64,000 bases of DNA from Channallabes apus (taxonomy: Eukaryota; Chordata; Actinopteri; Siluriformes; Clariidae): positions 120,001-184,000 of the forward strand of contig CM060121.1 of NCBI GenBank assembly GCA_030522415.1, read 5' to 3'. Of the stretch, positions 45,515-55,051 are shown piece by piece. A program made the position numbers and the translations under genes. Position 1 is the stretch's first letter. Each line of letters opens with the position of its first letter. Under the pieces are notes generated by a model. It was not told the origin of the DNA. It did no database searches and was given only the letters and a program-made list of their open reading frames with translations.

Positions 45515-47121
45515 CAGTGGTGTGAAAAACTATTTGCCCCCTTCCTGATTTCTTATTCTTTTGCATGTTTGTCACACTTAAATGTTTCTGCTCATCAAAA
45601 ACCGTTAACTATTAGTCAAAGATAACATAATTGAACACAAAATGCAGTTTTTAAATGAAGGTTTACGTTATTAAGGGAGAAAAAAAACTCCAAATCTACA
45701 TGGCCCTGTGTGAAAAAGTGATTGCCCCCCTTGTTAAAAAATAACTTAACTGTGGTTTATCACACCTGAGTTCAATTTCTGTAGTCACGCCCAGGCCTGA
45801 TTACTGCCACACCTGTTTCAACCAAGAAATCACTTAAATAGGAGCTACCCGACACAGAGAAGTAGACCAAAAGCACCTCAAAAGCTAGACATCATGCCAA
45901 GATCCAAAGAAATTCAGGAACAAATGAGAACAAAAGTAATTGAGATCTATCAGTCTGGTAAAGGTTATAAAGCCATTTCTAAAGCTTTGGGACTCCAGCG
46001 AACCACAGTGAGAGCCATTATCCACAAATGGCAAAAACATGGAACAGTGGTGAACCTTCCCAGGAGTGGCCGGCCGACCAAAATTACCCCAAGAGCGCAG
46101 AGATGACTCATCCGAGAGGCCACAAAAGACCCCAGGACAACATCTAAAGAACTGCAGGCCTCACTTGCCTCAATTAAGGTCAGTGTTCACGACTCCACCA
46201 TAAGAAAGAGACTGGGCAAAAATGGCCTGCAAGGCAGATTTCCAAGGCGCAAACCACTTTTAAGCAAAAAGAACATTAAGGCTCGTCTCAATTTTGCTAA
46301 AATACATCTCAATGATTGCCAAGACTTTTGGGAAAATACCTTGTGGACCGACGAGACAAAAGTTGAACTTTTTGGAAGGTGCGCGTCCCGTTACATCTGG
46401 CGTAAAAGTAACACAGCATTTCAGAAAAAGAACATCATACCAACAGTAAAATATGGTGGTGGTAGTGTGATGGTCTGGGGTTATTTTGCTGCTTCAGGAC
46501 CCGGAAGGCTTGCTGTGATAGATGGAACCATGAATTCTACTGTCTACCAAAAATCCTGAAGGAGAATGTCCGGCCATCTGTTCGTCAACTCAAGCTGAAG
46601 CGATCTTGGGTGCTGCAGCAGGACAATGACCCAAAACACACCAGCAAATCCACCTCTGAATGGCTGAAGAAAAACAAAATGAAGACTTTCGAGTGGCCTA
46701 GTCAAAGTCCTGACCTGAATTCTATTGAGGTGTTGTGGCATGACCTTAAAAAGACGGTTCATGCTAGAAAACCCTCAAATTACAACAATTCTGCAAAGAT
46801 GAGTGGGCCAAAATTCCTCCAGAGCGCTGTAAAAGACTCGTTGCAAGTTATCGCAAATGCTTGATTGCAGTTATTGCTGCTAAGGGTGGCCCAACCAGTT
46901 ATTAGGTTCAGGGGGCAATTACTTTTTCACACAGGGCCATGTAGGTTTGGATTTTTTTTCTCCCTAAATAATAAAACCCCTCATTTAAAAACTGCATTTT
47001 GTGTTTACTTGTGTTATCTTTGACTAATAGTTAAATGTGTTTGATGATCAGAAACATTTTGTGTGACAAACATGGAAAAGAATAAGAAATCAGGAGGGGG
47101 GCAAATAGTTTTTCACACCAC

Positions 47122-47123
<2 letters not shown>
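45515..47123 (+). mobile_element. Tc1-type transposon, second family, complete ends, dead transposase
   Basis: 1,609 bp between TA dinucleotides; inverted ends CAGTGGTGTGAAAAACTATT and its complement. A CACACAGGGCCATGTAG motif recurs subterminally on both sides. Same family as the element at 53578. Confidence 0.93.
45894..46902 (+). pseudogene. Tc1-type transposase pseudogene
   Basis: MPRSKEIQEQMRTKVIEIYQ (HTH domain), stopped by TGA after KITPRAQR at 46106; then LWTDETKVELFGR (first Asp present), MVWGYFAASG, LQQDNDPKHTSKS (second Asp) and SPDLNSIEVLWHDLKK (Glu). A shift lies near 46555 and another near 46780. The DDE residues are all readable, so decay is moderate. Confidence 0.88.
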
Positions 47124-47152
<29 letters not shown>

Positions 47153-47153
47153 A
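47124..47153. repeat. (TG)n microsatellite
   Basis: About 14 TG units between two Tc1 elements. Confidence 0.95.
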
Positions 47154-47155
47154 TA

Positions 47156-48227
47156 CAGTGGGGGAAATAAGTATTTAATCCCCTACAGATTTTCTAAGTT
47201 TGCCCACTTACAAAGAAATGAAGGGTCTATCATTTTTATCATAGGTTTATGGTAAAGGATTGAGACAGAATATCAACCAAAAATCCAGAAAAAAAAGCAC
47301 ATGATACAAATGTTATGAATTAAGTTGCATTTCAGTGAGGGAAATAAGTATTTGATCCCCTACCAACCAACAATAATTCTGGCTCCCACAGACTGGTTAT
47401 GTGCTCTTGTGGTACACATATTAATTTAAGAAGGTGCTCCAAACCACAAAATCTCTATTCATTCGGCAAGACCAAAGAGCTGTCAAAGCAAGTGAGGAAC
47501 AAGACTGCAGACCTGCACAAGGCTGGAATGGGCTACAAGACCATCAGTTAGAAGCTTGATGAGAAGGAGACAACTGCTGGAGTGATTATTTACAAATGGA
47601 AGAAATACAAAGTAACCATTAATGGTTTTATATGCAAGATTTCACCTCATGGAGTAAGAATAATCATGAGGACAAATGAGGGACCAGCCCAGGACTACAC
47701 GGGAGGAGCTTGTGAATGATCTCAAGGCAGTTGGGAACACAGTCACCAAACAAACCATTGGTAACACAATACGCCTGCATAGATTGAAATCCTTCAGCGC
47801 AGCAAGGCTTCCGCTCCTCAAGAAGACACATGTACAGACCAGTCTGAGGTTCGCCAATGAACAGAGAAAGATTGGGATAAACTGCTGTGTTCAGATGAGA
47901 CCAAAATTGAGCTCTGTCATCAACTCGGCTTGCTGTTTTCAGAGGAAGAAAATTGCTGACTATGACACTAAGGACACCACAGTCCCTACAGTCCAGCACG
48001 GAGGTGGAAACATTAGGCTTTGGGGCTGTTTCTCCGCTAAAGGTACAGATTGACTTTGCTGCACTGAGGGGCCGATTGATGAGGCCATGTGTTGTAAGAT
48101 TTTGGATGAGAACCTCCTGAAGATGGGTTGTGGATGGGTTTTCTAGCATGTAAATGACCCCAAACACACCGCCAAGGCAACTAAGGAGTGGCTCAAGAAT
48201 AAGCACATTAAGGTCATGGAGTGGTCT
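47156..48227 (+). mobile_element. Tc1-type transposon, third family, right end missing
   Basis: Left end CAGTGGGGGAAATAAGTATT after TA (47154-47155). Traces of transposase at 47676-48227: [47 protein letters not shown] and [15 protein letters not shown]. Multiple stops. It breaks off before the DDE glutamate block, where Rex1 leader sequence begins. Confidence 0.8.
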
Positions 48228-48302
48228 AGCTCCTGTTGACTTCCTGTTGGTGACGTAGCATCCTGTTTTCTTATTGTTGCCGCGAAAGTTTCACGTTTGT
48301 AT

Positions 48303-48999
48303 TGTAGCGCAGCCACACAAAAGGGACACTTTCAACAACAGGGAAATGGTTGTAGAGCTAATGCTGCTCACCTGTGGCCGAAGGTGTGCCCTAGCGGTTT
48401 CTGTTTCCCCTTGTGACAGAGTTTTGGTCACCGGGCAAGTTCCCACGCGCATGCGCGATCGCGACGCAAGGGAACCCGGAAGTGACGTGGGTCACATGAG
48501 CCGGAACCGGCGTAGAAGCCGGCACGGAGAGATGTTGACAGCGCGCTGCATGGTTTTGGAAGCTGAGAGCCTGTTTGTGGATTACCCGTTGTTAATTTCA
48601 TTCAGTACCCAGCTTATTCCGTTTCTCGATCTCCCAGACCTACCATCGTCATCTGGTGAGATCGAACTATCTCTCCAACTCACCATTTTCATACCTTTTG
48701 CCATAAATCAGACACTGGACTATCATACACACACTCTCACACCCGCATACATCCCGCACACACTCGTTATATTTGTATTATATTTGTATATATTGGTTTT
48801 GGTGCACCTTGTTGGTTTATTTATCTGTTTGTCTTTGTATAATACACTTGGTTTAATTTATTACAATTGTTTTGCGTCGCGTCATGTATTGTCCCGCCTC
48901 GGTTGCGCAATACCGGAAGTGTTGTTTAACAGCTCATACCTAGATTCCCGAATCCGTATTTTTGTAACTAGTGATTTAATACCAATCCAAGCCCGTACA
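48303..48999 (+). repeat. gypsy 5' LTR
   Basis: 697 bp, TGTAGCGCAGCC to CCCGTACA. Contains a CGCATGCGCGATCGCGACGC GC-rich block and CACTTGGTTTAATTTATT toward the 3' part. Confidence 0.88.
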
Positions 49000-49052
49000 G
49001 GTAATCTGTATTTTGGGGTATTTTCCGGTTTTGTGTGGCGTAGCTGAACAAA

Positions 49053-50847
49053 ATGGACGCTAACATCGCTAACGCTAATGCTAGTAGTGCTGCTAAGGCC
49101 GACTTTGTTGTAGCTAATAACATGCTGGTTGATGTAGAGGATGCTTTTGATACGCGCCGTAACCCTGTAGCACAGCCACACAAAAGGGGCGTTTTCAACA
49201 ACAGGGAATTGGTTGTGGAGCTAATGCTGCTCACCTGTGGCCGAAGGCGTGCCCTGGCGGTTTCTTTTTCCCCATTGACAGTGGTTTGGTCACCGGGCAA
49301 GTTCCCGCGCATGCGCGATCGCGTCGCAAGGGAACCCGGAAGTGACGTGGGTCACATGATCCGGCATAAAGCCGGAACCGGCATAGAAGCCGACACGGAG
49401 AGATGAAGACAGCGCGCTGCATAATTTTGGAAGCTGAGAGCCTGTTTGTGGATTACCCGTTGATAATTTCATTCAGTACCCAGCTCATTCCGTTTATCGA
49501 TCTCCCAGACCTACCATCGTCATTTGGTGAGATCGATCCATCTCTCCAACTCACCATATTCATAACTTTTGCCATATTTCAGACACTGGACTATCACACA
49601 CACACACACTCACCCGCATACATCGCGCACACACTTTGGCTATTTGTATATATTTTGTATATATTGGTTTGTGGTGCACCGTGTTTGTTTATTTCCTTAT
49701 TCCGTCTGTATAATACACTTGGTTTAATTTATTATAATTGTTTTGTGTCGCGTCGTGTTTTGTCCAGCTGCGATTGCGCAATACCGGAAGTGTTGTTTTC
49801 AAGCCCCAGTTTTGATTCCCGAATCCGTATTTTTGTAACCAAGCGGTTTTCTAAATCCAAGCGTTACAACCCTACAGCAGAAGTAACTGCATTGATTAGT
49901 TCATTATATATATCTGATAGCCATGATGATGTCAATGATGATGATATTATTGCTCATGTGTCGGATTTGGATGTGGTGCACATGCTATGAACTGAACTTA
50001 ATCAGTGCAAGGTGGACATGGTGGCGCTTACTGATGAAGTGAGCTCCATAGAGCAGGATTTTAGACAATCCATAGACAGCAGTCTCAACCAAGAAATCAG
50101 TCTCCATGACGCAGTGGACGCGAGCTTGGAAGGGCTGCAGCGCCACTGCCAGGAGGCTCTCGAAAAAATGGAGAGAGCCATCGTTGACTGTTTTCTACGG
50201 CGTGACGTCATCTGGGAAAACCGGATGAAGAGACTGTGTCTCACTTGTACGCCCACCGCCCACAGGTTACAGGCCTGCACCCCTGCTTCTCAGGCACAAC
50301 ATCGTCCCAGCACTCCAACCACTACAGCTACGGCCAAGGTAAAGCCACCAAGCACGCATGCCAGCTACGACGTTCCTACGCTCACTCCTCGGCTATGCTC
50401 TCCTCCCCACTCTCTTCTTCTCCTCTTCATGCTCGACCATCCATCTGCGTGGAGTTTCCAACCTTCTGCAACGCGTCAGAGACAGCTGAGGTGAGGAACT
50501 TCATCGAGCAAGCGGAGAAGTACATAGAGATCAGACCCCTGACCCGAACAGAGCTGCTAGGAACCCTCGGCTCGGTTCTACGAGGGCCTGTGCTGAGTTG
50601 GTGGAAGGCGGAGAAGGGCAAGGTGAAGGACTGGCAGTCTTTTAAACAGGCTTTTACGGCGGCTTTTATACTGGATGATGACCTCGACGAAGAGGAAGAC
50701 AACCTGAGGTCTCCGGTACAGCAGCCAGGGCAACGCCAGGGAGACTTCGCCAATGACCACCCCGCCCTCTGTCTCATGGGGAACCCGGAAAACTCCGAGG
50801 AAGAACCAGTGAGGCGAATACGGGGGAACATCAACACGAGAGTAGCG
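49053..50847 (+). pseudogene. gypsy gag-like ORF, interrupted by a solo LTR
   Basis: ATG 49053: MDANIANANASSAAKADFVV to FDTRRNP, then the solo LTR, then TAEVTALISSLYISDSHDDV and a stop at 49988-49990. It resumes ALTDEVSSIEQDFRQSIDSS and, after a shift near 50440, SICVEFPTFCNASETAEVRN, RGPVLSWWKAEKGKVKDWQS and FKQAFTAAFIL, which resembles the retrotransposon gag capsid pattern (LxGxAxxWW then F...F). Not functional. Confidence 0.75.
49166..49868 (+). mobile_element. solo LTR nested in the gypsy gag region
   Basis: 703 bp, TGTAGCACAGCC to GCGTTACA, with 4-bp duplication ACCC on both sides (49162-49165, 49869-49872). The gag reading continues across it (RRNP before, TAEV after). Same family as its host element, so a self-insertion followed by LTR recombination. 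Confidence 0.9.
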
Positions 50848-50855
50848 TTAAGAGG

Positions 50856-51121
50856 GCAGTGGTGGCTCAATCGGTTAAGGCTGTGGGTTACTGGGTTACT
50901 GATCGGAAGGTCGGGGGTTCGAACCCCAGCATCGGCAAGTTGCCACTGTTGAGCCCTTGAGCAAGGCTCTTAACCCTATCTGCTCCAGGGGCGCTGTAAG
51001 CTGGCTGACCCTGCTCTCTGACCCCAGTTTCCTAATTGGGATATGCGAAGAAGAAATTTCGCTGTGCTGTAAAAAGTACATGTGACAATAATTGAATATT
51101 CTTCTTCTATTCTTCTTCTTC
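50856..51121 (+). mobile_element. tRNA-derived SINE
   Basis: Starts GCAGTGGTGGCTCAATCGGT (box A region), box B GGTTCGAACCC at about 50914, body with CCCTTGAGCAAGGCTCTTAA and GGGGCGCTGTAAGCTGGCTG, and a (TTC)n tail. Flanked by the 8-bp duplication TTAAGAGG (50848-50855, 51122-51129). Different SINE family from that at 7015. Confidence 0.92.
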
Positions 51122-51129
51122 TTAAGAGG

Positions 51130-51985
51130 AGCGGCGAACACCGTGGAAAAACAGGTGGAGAGAGGTGCTAGGGGAGAGAAAGACAGCGAGGACCACTATA
51201 TTCCAGGTCCAGATGCCATGCCCCAAGCACCCCCGCCGCGGAAGGGAGCGGACACCCCACGTCTACCCACCACGTCCACTAAAGAGGCTTCCGACTTCCC
51301 GAGCAACCCGTGCGAGATCATCAAAGCCTTACAGAAGGACCCTACTATTTTAAAGCTGCTCTCCAATGACCATCCAAGGAGCACACCAGATCAGAGGGTC
51401 ACCTTTGAGCGTCACCAGGGCGTGTTATATCACCGGGTACCAGTAAGGAAAGGAGAGAAACTTCAGCTAGTAGTCCCCCAGTCGCTTATAAAAAACTTTC
51501 TAAGTTATTATCACGACAATCCCCTGGGAGGACACTTGGGACAACTGAAGACCCTGCTGAGGCTGCTAGAGGTGGCGTGGTGGCCGACTGTGCGGAAAGA
51601 CGTCTGGCACTACACAAAATCTTGCAGCGTTTGCCAACGACACAAGACAGGACATCCAACCCCACCCCGACAAAGACTAATCAAGGAGGAGGTGCAACAA
51701 AGAGCGGAACAACTTAACTCCAGGCAAGCCAGCTATGACAATACCCGGTGGAAAGCAGCGCACTTTCATCCGGGAGAACTGGTTTGGAGAAAAGCTCAAC
51801 CACACTCCACCACAGCCAAGAGACATTCTGCTAAGCTAGCGCCCAAGTGGGAGGGACCAGCAGAAACAAAAAGAAGGAAAGGACCAATAAAATACACAAT
51901 GTCTTGGGGCTACCCACAAAAAGCCGGTGTGTACAGTGTGGCAAATCTCAAGCGCTTGTGCGGACGTTCTCCTCAGACGCCGGAG
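51130..51985 (+). pseudogene. gypsy integrase remnant (zinc-binding and C-terminal parts)
   Basis: The open frame includes GVLYHRVPVRKGEKLQLVVP, HDNPLGGHLGQLKTLLRLLE with SCSVCQRHKTGH (HHCC zinc-binding domain of integrase), then skips the catalytic DDE core to WKAAHFHPGELVWRK and LAPKWEGPAE (C-terminal part), ending SVANLKRLCG. The core deletion and absent RT show a defective derivative, although this frame has no stop. Confidence 0.8.
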
Positions 51986-52003
51986 GCTTGGGGGGGGGGT
52001 CTA

Positions 52004-52203
52004 TGTAGCGCAGCCACACAAAAGGGACACTTTCAACAACAGGGAAATGGTTGTAGAGCTAATGCTGCTCACCTGTGGCCGAAGGTGTGCCCTTGTGACA
52101 GAGTTTTGGTCACCGGGCAAGTTCCCACACGCATGCGCGATCGCGACGCAAGGGAACCCGGAAGTGACGTGGGTCACATGAGCCGGCATAAAGCCGGAAC
52201 CGG
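52004..52203 (+). repeat. gypsy 3' LTR, truncated
   Basis: First 200 bp of the LTR, up to AAAGCCGGAACCGG, then a direct junction with Rex1 ORF1 (GAAGAGGAGCGCATCCAGAC). Closest to the 48303 LTR. Confidence 0.88.
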
Positions 52204-53072
52204 AAGAGGAAGAGGAGCGCATCCAGACTTTAGAGAGAGTTAGAGAATGTGAGAGCAGTGGTATTCCTGTAGCGGACAGTCTGGGTGCCACAGGCGGAGA
52301 TAAACAGCCCCCGACTCCGGCATTAGAGCCCTCACAGCGGGGCGAGTGGGTGACGACTCGGCGGCATACTTGTTCAGCCAAAGCTAACGCTAAGGCTAGC
52401 CCACCGGAGCACACCTCCTCTGCGCTTCACGTGTCCAACAGGTTTGCTCTCCTCAGTGATACACCCGCTGAGAAACCTGAAAGAGCTCTGGTTATAGGAG
52501 ACTCTATACTGAGGCACGTGACATTAGCTAGACCTTTAGGGGCCGTTTGTGGCGCGCTTACGATGACGTCACGGCAGTAGCGGCGCCGCGCGCGTGAGTA
52601 ATCCCGCCCACGCTAAAGCGTTACTACACTGCAGTGGAAGAGCAAACTGAGCCAAACTGCGCCGAACCGAAGTGAGTTAACTGAACCGTGTCATGCCGTT
52701 CTATGCAGTGGAAAAGAGGCATAAGATAGTGGTACATGCTGGAGCTAATGATATACGCCTTCGTCAGTCAGAGGTTAGTAAGAGTAACTTTACAGAGGTG
52801 TTTAAATTAGCGAAGGCGATGTCCGATGAAGTAATATGCTCTGGTCCCATCCCAATGAGACGTGGCGACATAACTTACAGCAGGTTATGGTCGCTGAACC
52901 GCTGGATGTCCAGGTGGTGCTCCGAAAATAATGTGGGCTACATAGACAATTAGAAGACCTTTGAGGGCAAAGCTGGCGTGATAGGCCGGGACGATGTCCA
53001 TCCCACTCGGGAAGGTGCTGCTCTCATTTCCTGTAATATAGCTCATAGTCTCAGTAGAGGTCTAGTTAATCG
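52204..53072 (+). pseudogene. Rex1-type ORF1 (esterase-like) remnant
   Basis: Lacks the N-terminal zinc-finger part (lost at the gypsy junction). Retains ALVIGDSILRHV (GDS block), then a foreign 185-bp insert, then IVVHAGANDIRLRQSEVSKS and RDDVHPTREGA; a stop replaces Trp in the YIDNWK segment at 52952. Compare the intact copy at 22962. Confidence 0.85.
52541..52725. mobile_element. unidentified insert in Rex1 ORF1
   Basis: About 185 bp replacing roughly 90 bp of ORF1 found in the 23.4-kb copy. GC-rich at the left (GTTTGTGGCGCGCTTACGAT, GGCGCCGCGCGCGTGAG) and GAACCGAAGTGAGTTAACTG at the right. It looks like the end of a DNA transposon but I cannot assign a family. Confidence 0.5.
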
Positions 53073-53795
53073 GTGACAATCCAGAGCCCAGGCCAGGGAG
53101 CAGACAGACAGGCTAAACCAACCGTCTGCTAGCTGCATAGAGTCGTCACTCAGGGTTCACCATATTGAGACTGTGTCTGTTCCCCGATCTAAGCAAAAAT
53201 GTAGAAAGACTCAGAAAGTCTGTTTCAATAATCTAATTAACATAAAGTCCACAAACTCCGATCACACTGAATGCGCAGCCGGCACCTCTGATCTGAAGCT
53301 AGGATTGTTAAATATTCAAAAGTGGTTATTGTTAATGAAATTATCACAGATCAGGCGTTTGATATACTCTGTTTAACTGAAATATGGGTTAAACAGGACG
53401 AGTATGTAGCTTTAAATGAAGCTAGTCCTCCTGGGTACAGCTACATACACCAGCCTTGGTTAACTGGTAGAGGAGGAGGCGTCGCAGTTATTCATAATGA
53501 TAATCTGTCTATCGTACAAAAACACGGACACAAATTTAACTCATTTGAAATTCTTTATAGTAACATAAGTGTATTTACAGTGGAGTGAAAAACTATTTGC
53601 CCCCCTCCTGATTTCTTATTCTTTTGCATGATTGTCACACAAAATGTTTCTGATCATCAAACACATTTAACTATTAGTCAAAGATAACACAAGTAAACAC
53701 AAAATGCATTTTTTTAAATGAGGGGTTTTATTATTTAGGGAGAAAAAAAATCCAAACCTACATGGCCCTGTCTGAAAAAGTAATTGCCCCTGAAC

Positions 53796-55051
53796 CTAAT
53801 AACTGGTTGGGCCACCCTTAGCAGCAATAACTGCAATCAAGCGTTTGCGATAACTTGCAACGAGTCTTTTACAGCACTCTGGAGGAATTTTGGCCCACTC
53901 ATCTTTGCAGAATTGTTGTAATTCAGCTTTATTTGAGGGTTTTCTAGCATGAACCGCCTTTTTAAGGTCATGCCACAACATCTCAATAGGATTCAGGTCA
54001 GGACTTTGACTAGGCCACTCCAAAGTCTTCATTTTGTTTTTCTTCAGCCATTCAGAGGAAGATTTGCTGGTGTGTTTTGGGTCATTGTCCTGCTGCAGCA
54101 CCCAAGATCGCTTCAGCTTGAGTTGACGAACAGATGGCCGGACATTCTCCTTCAGGATTTTTTGGTAGACAGTAGAATTCATGGTTCCATCTATCACAGC
54201 AAGCCTTCCAGGTCCTGAAGCAGCAAAACAACCCCAGACCATCACACTACCACCACCATGTTTTACTGTTGGTATGATGTTCATCTTCTGAAATGCTGTG
54301 TTACTTTTACGCCAGATGTAACCGGACACGCACCTTCCAAAAAGTTCAACTTTTGTCTCGACGGTCCACAAGGTATTTTCCCAAAAGTCTTGGCAATCAT
54401 TGAGATGTTTTTTAGCAAAATTGAGATGAGCCTTAATGTTCTTTTTGCTTAAAAGTGGTTTGCGCCTTGGAAATCTGCCATGCAGGCCATTTTTGCCCAG
54501 TCTCTTTCTTATGGTGGAGTCGTGAACACTGACTGAATTGTGGAACGCACTACCGGGACAGCTTCGAAACATTACTGAGTTATGTGTTTTTAAATCACAG
54601 TTGAAGACACATCTTTTTAGACTAGCTTTTGATATATAGCTATTAATTTGATAATTGTTTTATACTGTTTATTGTGTCTTTGTTTTTATACTGGAAAGTG
54701 CCCTGGGCATCTTTAGGTTGTTGTAGGGCGCTATACAAATAAAATTTGATTGATTGATTGATTGACCTTAATTGTGGCAAGTGTGGCCTGCAGTTCTTTA
54801 GATGTTGTCCTGGGGTCTTTTGTGGCCTCTCGGATGAGTCGTCTCTGCGCTCTTGGGGTAATTTTGGTCGGCCGGCCACTCCTGGGAAGGTTCACCACTG
54901 TTCCATGTTTTTGCCATTTGTGGATAATGGCTCTCACTGTGGTTCGCTGGAGTCCCAAAGCTTTAGAAATGGCTTTATAACCTTTACCAGACTGATAGAT
55001 CTCAATTACTTTTGTTCTCATTTGTTCCTGAATTTCTTTGGATCTTGGCAT
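53796..55051 (-). pseudogene. Tc1-type transposase, split by a LINE tail and with first catalytic Asp changed
   Basis: N-terminal part 55051-54767: MPRSKEIQEQMRTKVIEIYQ through RRLIREATKDPRTTSKELQA. After the nested insert the C-terminal part 54533-53796 is open to the end (AKGGPTSY). The first DDE block reads LWTVETKVELF where the 46.3-kb copy has LWTDETKVELF, so the first catalytic Asp is Val. The second Asp (LQQDNDPKHTSK) and Glu (SPDLNPIEMLWHDLKK) remain. Confidence 0.9.
54535..54766 (+). mobile_element. LINE 3' tail with (TTGA)n end
   Basis: Begins GAATTGTGGAACGCACTACC (end of a LINE ORF2, WNALP-like), ends GGGCGCTATACAAATAAAAT followed by (TTGA)n. 5' truncated. A short TGAC duplication may flank it. 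Confidence 0.8.

Larger units (their letters stand above)
48303..52203 (+). mobile_element. Ty3/gypsy-type LTR retrotransposon, internally deleted, 3' LTR truncated
   Basis: 5' LTR 48303-48999, internal part with gag-like and integrase-tail coding, purine tract CTTGGGGGGGGG before a 3' LTR beginning TGTAGCGCAGCC at 52004 that stops at about 52203, joined directly to Rex1 ORF1. RT and RNase H are absent. Carries its own nested solo LTR (49166-49868) and a SINE (50856-51121). Confidence 0.88.
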
